Source: DAOUJI01 sp965224415
GTDB lineage: Bacteria; Chloroflexota; Dehalococcoidia; Lucifugimonadales; JAGWBF01
Reading direction: 5' to 3'
Assembly (NCBI GenBank): GCA_965224415.1
Contig: CBDCZB010000003.1
Location: forward strand, 372,001-436,000
Length of the DNA stretch: 64,000 nucleotides
Numbering within the stretch: position 1 is the first letter of the stretch; each line of letters opens with the position of its first letter. The translations under genes and the position numbers were made by a program. Below, in pieces: positions 25,101 to 33,290 of this stretch. The notes under the pieces are model-generated. The model was not told where the DNA came from and did not search any database. It saw only the letters and a program-made list of their open reading frames with translations.

Positions 25101-25912
25101 CGGCCAGTGCATCCTCCGATGGTTTTGTCAGGGTCCTGCCGCATGTCTTCTGTGGTCCTCCTTCTCGCAGGAACAGGCCAAAGCTGCCGGAAGCGCTGGA
25201 CGGACAAGTCGGCGCCGCCGCCGAAATGGTCTGACAGCTTCCTTCCCCCGTGGATGTCGCTGATCACACCCAGGGAGCCAACTGCCCAATCGGCGCTCAG
25301 TGCGATGCGGTCAACGCTTCTACGTCCTTGGAAGACAAGCGCCGAGGAAGCGATTGTCGCGCCCGGCGGGAAGGCCCTCTGCAGCGACCGTTGAAGTTCA
25401 GGGCGTGCGCGGCTGTCCGGCCCGACAACCTGATTGAAATCCCCCATCACCATAAGACGCTTCGCGGAGGCTCGTGCGAGAACTTCGGTGAGACCGGCCA
25501 GATATTGTTCATGGTCTTCCCACTGCATCTTGCGTTCCAACTTGCGTCGGGCCTCAGTCCGTGACCTGAACCATGGAATGCAGACTCCGATGACTGCGGC
25601 CTCCCCCAGGGAGGTCTGTGTGACCCCGGACACGAACCGTCCGGGCGGCGTCGAATCGATTCCCAGGTCATTGACTTGCTCCCAAGGTTCTCTCGACCAG
25701 AGCATGACCTTACGCCTGCCTTCTTTGATCGTGTATCCGTAGTCGGGCCGAGAACAGATGGCGTGCCCATCTTGAGACAGCGGCATGTTGTGGGTTTCGG
25801 TGAGGCAGACGACGTCGGGGGCATGTTGATTGATGCGACTTAGGATTTCATTGGTTCGCCGCGAGTTGGGCGCAGCCCACTCAACATTCCATGCAACCGC
25901 TCTCAGTGACAT
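24803..25912 (-). CDS. endonuclease/exonuclease/phosphatase (EEP) protein with IstB-derived tail
   Basis: From ATG 25912 (GGAG upstream) the first 250 or so residues form an EEP-fold domain: MSLRAVAWNVEWAAPNSRRT, APDVVCLTETHNM (catalytic Glu), VMGDFNQVVGPDS (D-x-N) and SDHFGGGADLSV (Asp-His). This is a metal-dependent phosphodiesterase core like ExoIII/DNase I. After LWPVPARR the same frame runs into an IstB fragment, from about 25100 to the stop at 24803. The native C-terminus is thus replaced by transposon sequence, but the EEP core appears complete. Upstream in-frame sequence before 25912 is repeat DNA and is not taken as coding. Confidence 0.7.
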   Translation of the reverse strand: MSLRAVAWNVEWAAPNSRRTNEILSRINQHAPDVVCLTETHNMPLSQDGHAICSRPDYGYTIKEGRRKVMLWSREPWEQVNDLGIDSTPPGRFVSGVTQTSLGEAAVIGVCIPWFRSRTEARRKLERKMQWEDHEQYLAGLTEVLARASAKRLMVMGDFNQVVGPDSRARPELQRSLQRAFPPGATIASSALVFQGRRSVDRIALSADWAVGSLGVISDIHGGRKLSDHFGGGADLSVQRFRQLWPVPARRRTTEDMRQDPDKTIGGCTGRNSSELEHRDASRGARFPAAKSLDAFDFMAIPSVNRALVMELARCECIQRRENVIAVGASGSGKTHVALGLGLAACQRGMSVGFTAAALVHELMEARQG

Positions 25913-26071
25913 GGCTCCACCCTCTTCGCCTGCAATGCGGATCAACGAGTTGGACTCCCCGGAGGTCATCCGCAGGAGAGTCAGACAAAGCTTAGCAGAC
26001 TTGCCGCTGCTGAGGAGCGGCTGCAGCGCCAGCGTGAACTTCAACGTGAAGGTTCTTGATTTTGTCCAGCC

Positions 26072-26273
26072 TTTAGGGGGCTTCCTTCCCCCCTTTAGAA
26101 AAACACTCCCACTCTCTATATATAGATTCCGTCGCGTAAGCCCTTTTGAAAAAAGAATTATTTCCTGTCCACACTCTGGCGGACTCTCTCCAGCGTCCTC
26201 CCGCAACCGCCGCAATGCAGGCGTCCTCATATGTGAGTTGATGACGCCGGCCCAGGCCCGCAGGATGCTTTTT
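26072..26273 (-). repeat. degenerate direct repeat, copy A
   Basis: First of three related sequences (others at 26292 and 26848). Shared blocks are AGATTCCGTCGCGTAAGCCC, CTCTGGCGGACTCTCTCCAG and CAACCGCCGCAATGC, ending in AGGATGCTTTT. On the minus strand it is open and reads INSHMRTPALRRLREDAGES-like residues, a peptide of unknown family. Confidence 0.75.
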
Positions 26274-26291
26274 AGGGCTGTCGGAGTCGAC

Positions 26292-26519
26292 TTTAGGGGG
26301 GCTTCCTTTCCCCTTTAGAAAAACGGTCCCACTCTCTACATATAGATTCCGTCGCGTAAGCCCTTTTGAAAAAAGAATTATTTCCTGTCCAAACTCTGGC
26401 GGACTCTCTCCAGCGTCCTCCCACAACCGCCGCAATGCCGGCATGCTTATATGTGAGTTGATGACGCCGGCCCAGGCCCACAGGATGCTTTTTGCGGTCT
26501 GTCCCCGCGTGTACGCGGG
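26292..26519 (-). repeat. degenerate direct repeat, copy B
   Basis: Second copy, with several substitutions against copy A and extended by a palindrome CCCGCG-TGTA-CGCGGG at 26504-26519. An 18-bp sequence ending GGAGTCG(A/C)C precedes both this copy and copy C. Confidence 0.75.
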
Positions 26520-26847
26520 TGCCGTTCCTGTGCTGCGCAATCCATGCCCAGTCCCGTTCCGAGTCCAGCAGCTCCACACTGATGGCCCAATGCCGTGCCT
26601 GGGGCGGAAACTCGCCTCTTGTTGTTGGGTCCTCGGCGTAAGTGCTCGCCCTGGCGCCCTTCCGGTCAAGACGCTCCTCCAGTTCACCGGCGCGGCGCAA
26701 TTCACGATGCATCTTGGGCCTATAGTCCCATAGGCAATTGCGCCTGAGGTCTCCAAGCCCTTCGTCGCCCTTGGAGCGCTCTGCTTCACTCGGCGTCAGG
26801 TCGGCCTCCCTCTCAAACTTGTCCTCTATAGGGCTGTCGGAGTCGCC
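26520..26847 (-). other. 328-bp spacer with an open minus-strand frame, no family recognised
   Basis: Between repeat copies B and C the minus strand reads, among others, NCLWDYRPKMHRELRRAGEL, EERLDRKGARASTYAEDP and RHWAISVELLDSERDW. It looks like genuine protein sequence by composition but has lost a clear start and stop. I cannot name it. Confidence 0.3.
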
Positions 26848-27076
26848 TAAAGGGGGGCTTCCTTTCCCCCTTAGAAAAACACTCCCACTCTCTATAAATA
26901 GATTCCGTCGCGTAAGCCCTTTTTCGACTAACAAAATATTTCTGTCCACACTCTGGCGGACTCTCTCCAGCGTCCTCCCGCAACCGCCGCAATGCAGGCG
27001 TCCTCATATGTGAGTTGATGAAGCCCGCCCAGGCCCGCAGGATGCTTTTTGCGGTCCACTCCCGCGTGTACGCGGG
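26848..27076 (-). repeat. degenerate direct repeat, copy C
   Basis: Third copy. It differs most in the middle (TTTTTCGACTAACAAAATAT in place of TTTTGAAAAAAGAATTATT) and ends with the same palindrome CCCGCGTGTACGCGGG at 27061-27076. An open minus-strand frame runs through it from 27226 to 26813. Confidence 0.75.
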
Positions 27077-27479
27077 AACCATGTTCGAGCGCTTATGGCG
27101 GCGCGCCGGGAACTCAGCATGTTTGAAGTTGTTGGAGCGGTGCGCCCGGTCCCACAGGGCGTGGCGCTTCCGCTTGGGATCGAAGGCGGAGCGTAGAGTT
27201 GCAGACGGGGCCGTCAAAGAAGCCATCGACGATTATGCGCAGCCGACCGGCTGCTGCCTTGGTTCCGCGATCCGCCGACATGGAAGCGCTCCTCCAGGCC
27301 CCCGAATCCCTGCGCCATGTCCCGCCCGAGTCGCCCCGCATCCGGACGACGGCCGCCCTCTCTCTGACAATGGATTCCAGCGCGACGGCCCTGTTTTACA
27401 CTCGCAAAATCTTTGCGGTTGATCCCGTGCGTCTTGGACCGCGTCGCCAGGCCGCCGGCGCCTCGACGTGGAAATGCTG

Positions 27480-27512
27480 CAACAGGTGATAAGTATAAAT
27501 TATCACCTGTTG
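27480..27512. promoter_or_regulatory. operator-like dyad 1
   Basis: A 13-bp perfect inverted repeat, CAACAGGTGATAA / TTATCACCTGTTG, around GTATAAA. Its centre matches GATAAGTATAA(A/C)TTATC, which recurs at 27546. There is no T-tract after it, so it is more likely a protein-binding site than a terminator. The following 27571-27620 sequence is strongly AT-rich and could hold a promoter. Confidence 0.55.
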
Positions 27513-27545
27513 CATGCATGCCTGGCAGGCGTGCCACCTACCAAC

Positions 27546-27562
27546 GATAAGTATAACTTATC
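27546..27562. promoter_or_regulatory. operator-like dyad 2
   Basis: GATAAG-TATAA-CTTATC, identical to the centre of the dyad at 27480-27512 except for one base in the loop and the matching arm. The two centres lie about 58 bp apart, a spacing that could allow cooperative binding of a repressor upstream of the AlpA-like gene. Confidence 0.5.
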
Positions 27563-27756
27563 ATGGGGTAACACATATTAAAACGTGATTTAAATAAGCT
27601 ATAGTAACGAATTAATGTTATCAGTCTTGACTCATCGCACTGAATGCTCTAACATATCTCTAACCGGCCAAACAAGCGACAGAACGAGCGTATGGCGTCT
27701 GAGGCCAACCGTCAGGTTCGAGGTCGAACACCCGCAAACGCCGCGAGGGCAGCGAC

Positions 27757-28096
27757 TTGAAAAACGGCAGGAACCGAGGAAAACCGAAGAGCCCCGACGG
27801 GCATTTCTCAGACATGAGGGCGGCCGGGATCGACTTCAACCCCGGACCCGACGCCCCAGGAGCGGCTGCGCCGACTCCAAGCAGTCGCTCAGGCGGCGCA
27901 GGGGCGTCGAGCCCTGCGTGGGAGCCGTACGCTCGGAGGCTTGCGCATTCTCACGGGCGAGGGCGTTCAGACGACCCTCCGGGAGGACAAGCGCCGGATC
28001 CGGACCACAGCGCCGGCGGCCCATTCTGCAGATCGGACCCAATGGATCAAGGAGCATGAGAATGAACGACAGACTTCTGCGTCGTCAAGAGGTTGA
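27757..28096 (+). pseudogene. possible small phage-like gene, frameshifted
   Basis: From a TTG at 27757 one frame reads KNGRNRGKPKSPDGHFSDMR and AAGIDFNPGPDA. Another frame then continues QERLRRLQAVAQAAQGRRAL, GLRILTGEGVQTTLREDKRR and WIKEHENERQTSA to TGA at 28094. Each half looks like protein and they abut at about 27860, which suggests one gene with a one-base shift. No family is recognised. Confidence 0.25.
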
Positions 28097-28247
28097 GGAA
28101 CTTACCGGATTGAGCCGCGCCTCGATCTACAGGTGGATGGACAGCGGGGAATTCCCTCGGTGCGTCAGGGTCGGCTCCAAGGCGGTCAGGTGGAAGGAAA
28201 GCGACATCACCGCTTGGATACAGTCCTGGCCGCCGGCTGCGAGTTAG
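28062..28247 (+). CDS. AlpA-family regulator/excisionase
   Basis: A 61-residue protein MNDRLLRRQEVEELTGLSRA, SIYRWMDSGEFPRCVRVG, then KAVRWKESDITAWIQSWP. This is a complete AlpA-type HTH of prophages and integrative elements, where it activates integrase or acts as excisionase. The ATG at 28062 is preferred over 28056 because AAGGAG ends 7 nt before it. It is convergent with the integrase, the stops being about 6 bp apart. Confidence 0.85.
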   Translation: MNDRLLRRQEVEELTGLSRASIYRWMDSGEFPRCVRVGSKAVRWKESDITAWIQSWPPAAS

Positions 28248-28253
28248 CGCGGC

Positions 28254-29507
28254 TCATCCACTGACGGGTGCGAACCGCTTAGTTGTTATGGGGCGCGACC
28301 GGGGCGTGAGGTAGTCCGCCCACTGCTGCATGAGCTTGCGGCGGCGGTCGAACAGGTCGGAGCGTGCGTACGCTTGCTCGACGCTCCCGCCCAGCTGATG
28401 CGCCAGAGCCGCCTCCGGGATCGCCCAGGCCGCATCCGTCCGTTCCATGGCCCAGGTCCTGAAGGACGATCTGAACCCGTGCACCGTCGTCCGGTCCGCA
28501 AGGCCCGTGGAACGGAGCGTCTTCGTCAGGGTCATGTCGCTCAGCGTCCGGCCAGGTTTCAGCGGGGACGGGAAGCATAGCCCAGAACCGTCTTCAAGTT
28601 GACGCGCCAGCTTCAACACTTCCAGGGCCCGGTCGCTCAGGGGAACCCGGTGCTCCACCCCCGCCTTCATGCGTGAGGCGGGGATCGTCCATGTCGCGCG
28701 CTTAAGGTCGATCTCGCTCCACGCTGCCCCCCTGGCCTCTCCGGACCGCGCCGCCGTGAAAACCAGGAACGTCAGACAACGCTTCGCGGCAAGCGACGCC
28801 CGGGACGCATCGACGGTCTTGAGAGCCGAGCCCGCCTCGTGGTGGGGAAGCGCCGGGAGATGCGCTTTGATCTTGGGCATCGGCGGCAAGGCCCCGTCTA
28901 TGGCTTCCCCCGCCGGATTGGCCTCAATCAATTCATTCGCCATGGCCCACCTGAATATCGTGCGCATCCTTTGCCGCACGCGCCGGGCGGTCTCGGGGCG
29001 CGTCGTCCATATGGGCGTGAGGACCTTCAACACATCGGCGCGGCCTATCGCGTCGATGGGCTTGTCTCCGATCTTGGGGAAGGCGTGTCGTTCGAGGGTC
29101 TGAATCCACGCTAGAGTGTGGCGTCCGTTGCGCCAACGAGGTTTGTTGACTTCGTGGACGGCATGGGCGGCCTCGCTGAAAGTGGGCGTCGCGGTCCTGC
29201 GCTTGTCCGCCGTCGGGTCCCTGCCGTCGCCGATCGCCTCACGGTTGTCGGACGCACGCTTCCTCGCCTGGGCCAGCGACACAGCCGGATACCCGCCCAG
29301 GCCGATGTCCCGCCGTCGGCCGTCGACGGTGATCCTCTGCACCCAGCTCTTGCCGCCCGTCTTGCTTATGAACAGGTGCAGGCCGTCGCCGTCCGAGTAG
29401 CGGCCAGGGTCCTTGAGCGCCTTCACCCTTGTCGCCGACAGCTTCACGTTGTGCCGCCTCCTCAATCTCTTACCACATAAATTACCACACATGAAGCGAG
29501 ACAACAA
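28254..29507 (-). CDS. tyrosine-type integrase (DUF4102 N-terminus)
   Basis: A site-specific recombinase of up to 417 residues. It has the DUF4102/P4-type N-terminal arm-binding domain (VKLSATRVKALKDPGRYSDG, RRDIGLGGYPAVSLAQAR), a core-binding SAM-like domain, and the catalytic domain with Arg in TAARSGEARG, His-x-x-Arg in VHGFRSSFR, His in LAHQLGG and Tyr in VEQAYARSDLFDRR. The true start may be the GTG of VKLSATRV rather than 29507. It reads away from the 3' end of tRNA-Ala at 29641, the classical layout for an element integrated into that tRNA gene. It appears intact while the element interior is decayed. Confidence 0.9.
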   Translation of the reverse strand: MLSRFMCGNLCGKRLRRRHNVKLSATRVKALKDPGRYSDGDGLHLFISKTGGKSWVQRITVDGRRRDIGLGGYPAVSLAQARKRASDNREAIGDGRDPTADKRRTATPTFSEAAHAVHEVNKPRWRNGRHTLAWIQTLERHAFPKIGDKPIDAIGRADVLKVLTPIWTTRPETARRVRQRMRTIFRWAMANELIEANPAGEAIDGALPPMPKIKAHLPALPHHEAGSALKTVDASRASLAAKRCLTFLVFTAARSGEARGAAWSEIDLKRATWTIPASRMKAGVEHRVPLSDRALEVLKLARQLEDGSGLCFPSPLKPGRTLSDMTLTKTLRSTGLADRTTVHGFRSSFRTWAMERTDAAWAIPEAALAHQLGGSVEQAYARSDLFDRRRKLMQQWADYLTPRSRPITTKRFAPVSG

Positions 29508-29640
29508 GGGATTCCGGGAGATTGGAATGGAGAACGCAGGGGAGACGATTCCAGGGTTGGCGACGCCTGGTGCAGCTACGAATCGGAGCTTTGCTGAGAC
29601 CTGAAGAGGCGGGCAGGGAATGGGCGAGAATTGATTGGTT

Positions 29641-29716
29641 TGGTGGAGCTGGGGGGACTCGAACCCCCTACCTCTTCAATGCCATTGAAGCGCTCTCCCT
29701 GATGAGCTACAGCCCC
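29641..29716 (-). tRNA. tRNA-Ala(GGC)
   Basis: Minus-strand cloverleaf: acceptor GGGGCTG / CAGCTCC, D-arm AGCTCATCAGGGAGAGC, anticodon arm CTTCA-ATGGCAT-TGAAG with GGC, T-arm GGGGGTTCGAGTCCCCC, discriminator A and encoded CCA (29641-29643). Its 3' end faces the integrase at 29507. I did not find a second copy of its 3' end within the window. Confidence 0.95.
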
Positions 29717-29774
29717 ACGGGGGTTTTACTATAGCAAAGGGCACGAAGCCCCGCAACGCTGGCCGGGACCTTTA

Positions 29775-31037
29775 TCAAGGTGTGATGACGTCGAAACCGG
29801 TGTACGGCCTCAGAGCTTCGGGGATCACTATAGAGCCGTCGGCCTGCTGGCAGTTCTCCATGATGGAGATGACAACCCTCGGCAACGCCAGCCCCGAACC
29901 GTTGAGAGTATGGACGAAAGCCGGTCTGCTTCCTTCTTCCGGCCTGTATCTGAGACCTGTCCGCCGCGCCTGGAAGTCCGTGCAGTTGGAGCAGGAACTC
30001 ACCTCCAGCCACTCGCCGCAGCCCGGAGCCCACATCTCCAGGTCGTAGGACTTGGCCGAGGCAAAACCCAGCTCTCCCGCGCACAACCGGAGCACACGGT
30101 AGGGCAACCCCAGCCGACGGCAAACATCCTCGGCGTCTCCCAACATCCTTTGAAGCTCATTCTCAGAGGAATCCGGCTCCACCAGCTTGTACATCTCGAC
30201 CTTGTCGAACTGGTGCACCCGCTTGATCCCTCGGGTGTCTCTCCCCGCTGCCGCTTTCTCCCGGCGGAAACAGGGAGTGTAGGCCGTATAGTTAAGGGGA
30301 AGCTCCTCCGCCTTGAGGACTTCTCCCTTGTGGATGCTGGTGAGCGGCACCTCGGCCGTCGGGACCAACCACAGATCGTCTTCAACGTCCCGGTAGAGGT
30401 TGTCACCGAACTTGGGCAGGTTTCCGGAGCCTTCCATGATCTCGCGCTTCACTACAGCCGGGAGCAAGACCTCCGTGTACCCGTGCTCGGTCGTGTGGAG
30501 GTCCAGCATCCAGTTAATCAAGGCCCGCTCAAGCCGGGCGCCCTGACCCTTGAGCAGGAAGAAGCGGGAACCCGCCAGCTTCACTCCCCGCTGGAAATCG
30601 ATTATTCCCAGCCGCTCTCCCAGGTCCCAATGAGGCAAAGGCTCAAAGTCGAACGTGGGAATCTCGCCCACTGTGTGCACCACCACGTTGTCTTCTTCAC
30701 CCAAACCATCGGGCACATCGTCCAGCGGGAGATTCGGCAGCTCCAAGAGCAGGTCTCTTATCTCCGAGTCCATCTGGTCGACTTCCTGCTCCGACGCCTT
30801 GATGTCATCCCCCACTTGCCGCATCTCGGCGATCAGCTCCGGCGGACGCTCCTTCATAGAGGAGATTTGACGGCTGGTCTCGTTGCGGCGGGCCCGGAGC
30901 TCGTCCCCTGTCTGAATCAGCTTGCGTCGGCGGGAGTCAAGGTCAAGGAGCTTTTCGATGGGCGGGTCTTCACCTTTACGGACCAGAGCTTGAGCGACAA
31001 CTTCCGGTTGGTTTCTGATGAGTTCTATAGAGAGCAT
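29775..31037 (-). CDS. serS: serine--tRNA ligase
   Basis: A 420-residue class II synthetase charging tRNA-Ser. The N-terminal coiled-coil arm (ELRARRNETSRQISSMKERP) that grips the long variable arm is followed by the catalytic core with motif 2 PCFRREKAAAGRDTRGIKRV, QFDKVEMY, and motif 3 GSGLALPRVVISIMENCQQA ending IPEALRPYTGFDVI. Length is typical. Its ATG at 31037 follows the lysS stop by 3 bp, so it is the last gene of a greA-lysS-serS operon. Confidence 0.96.
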   Translation of the reverse strand: MLSIELIRNQPEVVAQALVRKGEDPPIEKLLDLDSRRRKLIQTGDELRARRNETSRQISSMKERPPELIAEMRQVGDDIKASEQEVDQMDSEIRDLLLELPNLPLDDVPDGLGEEDNVVVHTVGEIPTFDFEPLPHWDLGERLGIIDFQRGVKLAGSRFFLLKGQGARLERALINWMLDLHTTEHGYTEVLLPAVVKREIMEGSGNLPKFGDNLYRDVEDDLWLVPTAEVPLTSIHKGEVLKAEELPLNYTAYTPCFRREKAAAGRDTRGIKRVHQFDKVEMYKLVEPDSSENELQRMLGDAEDVCRRLGLPYRVLRLCAGELGFASAKSYDLEMWAPGCGEWLEVSSCSNCTDFQARRTGLRYRPEEGSRPAFVHTLNGSGLALPRVVISIMENCQQADGSIVIPEALRPYTGFDVITP

Positions 31038-31040
31038 GGG

Positions 31041-32537
31041 CTATTTCTTTGACCTCATCTGAGGGAACAACAGCGCGTCTCTGAGCGTGTTCTGTCCCGT
31101 CAGGAGCATGACTAGGCGGTCTATTCCAATGCCCAGACCGCCCGTGGGAGGCATCCCATGTTCCAGGGCCTCCAGGTAGTCCATGTCCGTGCGGTCGGCT
31201 TCCTCTTCCTGGAACTGTTCCCTGAGTTGTTCCTGTTCGGCAAACCTCTCGGCCTGCTCATGGGGGTCGTTCAACTCGCTGTAGGCGTTGGCCAGCTCCA
31301 TGCCTCCGGCAAACCCCTCGAACCTCTCCACCAACGCAGGCTCGTCCCGTTTCTCCTTGGCTAAGGGCGACATCACTTTGGGATAGTCCATGACAAAAAC
31401 GGGCTGGATAAGGGTAGGCTCCACGGTGGAAGAGAATATCTTGTCATACACCTTGAAGGGCGGCACGTTGCGCAGATCTATACCCATGCCTCCGGCGGTG
31501 GCGGCCAACTCCTCGATAGGCTTATAGCCCCGGATGTAGGGGTCTATGTCAAGCCCGGAACTGCTCTTGATTGCGTCGCAGAACTTCACTCTCCGCCACG
31601 GCGGCGTAAAGTCGATTTCCATGTCCCGGTACACCGTCTTCGGCGACCCCAGAGCGTCGGAGGCCACCTCAAAGACCATCTCCTCCACCATGTTCATAAC
31701 GTCGCCATAGTCGGCGTAAGCCTCGTAGCTTTCCAGCAGCGTGAACTCCGGGTTGTGGTCCTGGTCCATGCCCTCGTTGCGGAAGACCCGGCCTATCTCG
31801 TACACCTTGTCGAACCCTCCTACGATGAGCCTCTTGAGGTAGAGTTCGGTGGCTATACGGAGGTACAAGTCCTCGTCCAGGACATGGTGATGTGTCACAA
31901 AGGGCCTGGCGAGGGCTCCCGCCGGTATGGGCACCAGCACTGGCGTTTCCACTTCTATAAATCCTCTGGCGTCCAGGAACGACCTGATCCCGTTGATTAT
32001 TTTGTTGCGTTGTATGAAGACCGTCTTGATCTCCGGGTTGGCGATGAGGTCCAGATGCCGTTGGCGGTAGCGCACCTCCACGTCCCTGAGGCCGTGCCAC
32101 TTTTCAGGAAGAGGGCGCATGGACTTAGAAAGGACCTTCATCTCCCTGACTTCGACGGTCACCTCTCCGGTGCGAGTGCGGAACAGGGGACCGCTGACGC
32201 CTAGGAAGTCGCCAATGTCCAGGTCTCTGACCAGCGGGAATTCATCCGCCAGCACGTCCCTACGGAAATGGGCTTGGATTTTGCCTGAAGAGTCCCGCAG
32301 GTCCAGGAATGCAGCTTTGCCCATGATTCGCATGGACATGATGCGACCGGCCACTGAAACAGTCTGGTCCGAATGGCCGTCTGCAGACTCCGACTCGTGG
32401 TCAATGAAAAGGGATATGGCTTGTTCAGCCGTGCAAGTCCGGCGGTAACGCGCCGGATAGGGGTCTATTCCCTTGTCTCGGAGTTGGTCGAGCTTGTCCT
32501 GGCGGCTTCTGAGGAGCTCTTCTCCACGCTCGGGCAT
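31041..32537 (-). CDS. lysS: lysine--tRNA ligase, class II
   Basis: A 498-residue class IIb synthetase: OB-fold anticodon-binding domain (VSVAGRIMSMRIMGKAAFLD, DIGDFLGVSGPLFRTRTGEV), then the catalytic domain with motif 2 GRVFRNEGMDQDHNPEFTLL and motif 3 GLGIGIDRLVMLLTGQ. It charges tRNA-Lys. Start ATG at 32537 lies 4 bp after the greA stop and its stop is 3 bp before serS. This tight spacing indicates one transcript in which greA comes first, a pairing also common elsewhere. Confidence 0.96.
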   Translation of the reverse strand: MPERGEELLRSRQDKLDQLRDKGIDPYPARYRRTCTAEQAISLFIDHESESADGHSDQTVSVAGRIMSMRIMGKAAFLDLRDSSGKIQAHFRRDVLADEFPLVRDLDIGDFLGVSGPLFRTRTGEVTVEVREMKVLSKSMRPLPEKWHGLRDVEVRYRQRHLDLIANPEIKTVFIQRNKIINGIRSFLDARGFIEVETPVLVPIPAGALARPFVTHHHVLDEDLYLRIATELYLKRLIVGGFDKVYEIGRVFRNEGMDQDHNPEFTLLESYEAYADYGDVMNMVEEMVFEVASDALGSPKTVYRDMEIDFTPPWRRVKFCDAIKSSSGLDIDPYIRGYKPIEELAATAGGMGIDLRNVPPFKVYDKIFSSTVEPTLIQPVFVMDYPKVMSPLAKEKRDEPALVERFEGFAGGMELANAYSELNDPHEQAERFAEQEQLREQFQEEEADRTDMDYLEALEHGMPPTGGLGIGIDRLVMLLTGQNTLRDALLFPQMRSKK

Positions 32538-32541
32538 CAGG

Positions 32542-33009
32542 CTACCGGATTTCCAGTATCTCCAGGTTTGTCGTACCGGCCGGGGCCGTCACGCTGGCAA
32601 TGTCTCCTATGTGCTTCCCCAACAGCGCCTTTCCGGTGGGAGATACGTTGGATATCTTGCCTTCCGCCGGGTCGGCTTCGGTGCTCCCCACGATGGTGTA
32701 GCGGACTTTCTTTCCCGTGGCGGTTTTTACAGTCACGCGCGATCCGATATCGACAGTGTCCGAAACTCCCGACTTTTCAGTGATGATGGCGGCGTTAGCC
32801 AAGGCGTTCCCAACCATCAGGATGCGCCCCTCGATAAACGCCTGCTCGTTTTTCGCTTCTTCATACTCGGCGTTGTCGACAGTGCCGCCGATTTCCTTGG
32901 CCTTATATATCCGCTCCGCGACCGCCTGCCTGCGTGCGGTGGAAAGCTCTTCATATTCAGCTTTCAGCTTAACCAAACCCTCTTTCGTCAAGTAAGTCGG
33001 CTCGGCCAT
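32542..33009 (-). CDS. greA: transcription elongation factor GreA
   Basis: A 155-residue GreA: N-terminal coiled coil YLTKEGLVKLKAEYEELSTA with the acidic tip region GGTVDNAEYEEAKNEQAFIE, then the FKBP-like C-terminal domain (GSRVTVKTATGKKVRYTIVG, ISNVSPTGKALLGKHIGD). It stimulates transcript cleavage by stalled RNA polymerase. It is the first gene of the greA-lysS-serS cluster and is divergent from the PPOX gene at 33291. A GGAGG complement (cctcc) is at 33014-33018. Confidence 0.95.
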   Translation of the reverse strand: MAEPTYLTKEGLVKLKAEYEELSTARRQAVAERIYKAKEIGGTVDNAEYEEAKNEQAFIEGRILMVGNALANAAIITEKSGVSDTVDIGSRVTVKTATGKKVRYTIVGSTEADPAEGKISNVSPTGKALLGKHIGDIASVTAPAGTTNLEILEIR

Positions 33010-33290
33010 CGTGCCTCCTCCGCTCCAAAAAGAGAAAAAGACTGCAGGCCTCCTATGAAAAAGGAAGCCCCAGTCAGCAATGGAAGTCTACATGAAAACG
33101 CCGCTGTTTGTAAAGCTCCTGGGCGATCGTGCCAGGTGAGACTCTCCTCGTTTGAAGGATTGCATCAGTCCCTATTCCACGCCTCAGTCTGTCCATGGCT
33201 TGTTGCCTTTGACGTGGAAACGTTTACTATGTTACTCAAGAATTGACGATACTTGACCCAAATCCGTGACCCGCATTTGGAGTGTGTGAC

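Noticed and set aside
26072..27076. CRISPR-like array
   Set aside because: Repeat units are over 200 bp, diverged and unequally spaced, with no cas genes; not a CRISPR array.
27480..27512. Terminator hairpin
   Set aside because: The arms are AT-mixed and no T-tract follows; the shared centre with the second dyad favours a binding site.
29910..31052. Long plus-strand frame opposite serS
   Set aside because: Antisense shadow of serS with no recognisable domain or ribosome site.
33201..33240. Sigma-70 promoter for the PPOX gene (TTGACG with a TAT-like box)
   Set aside because: The spacing between the candidate boxes is 10-14 bp, too short for a convincing promoter.
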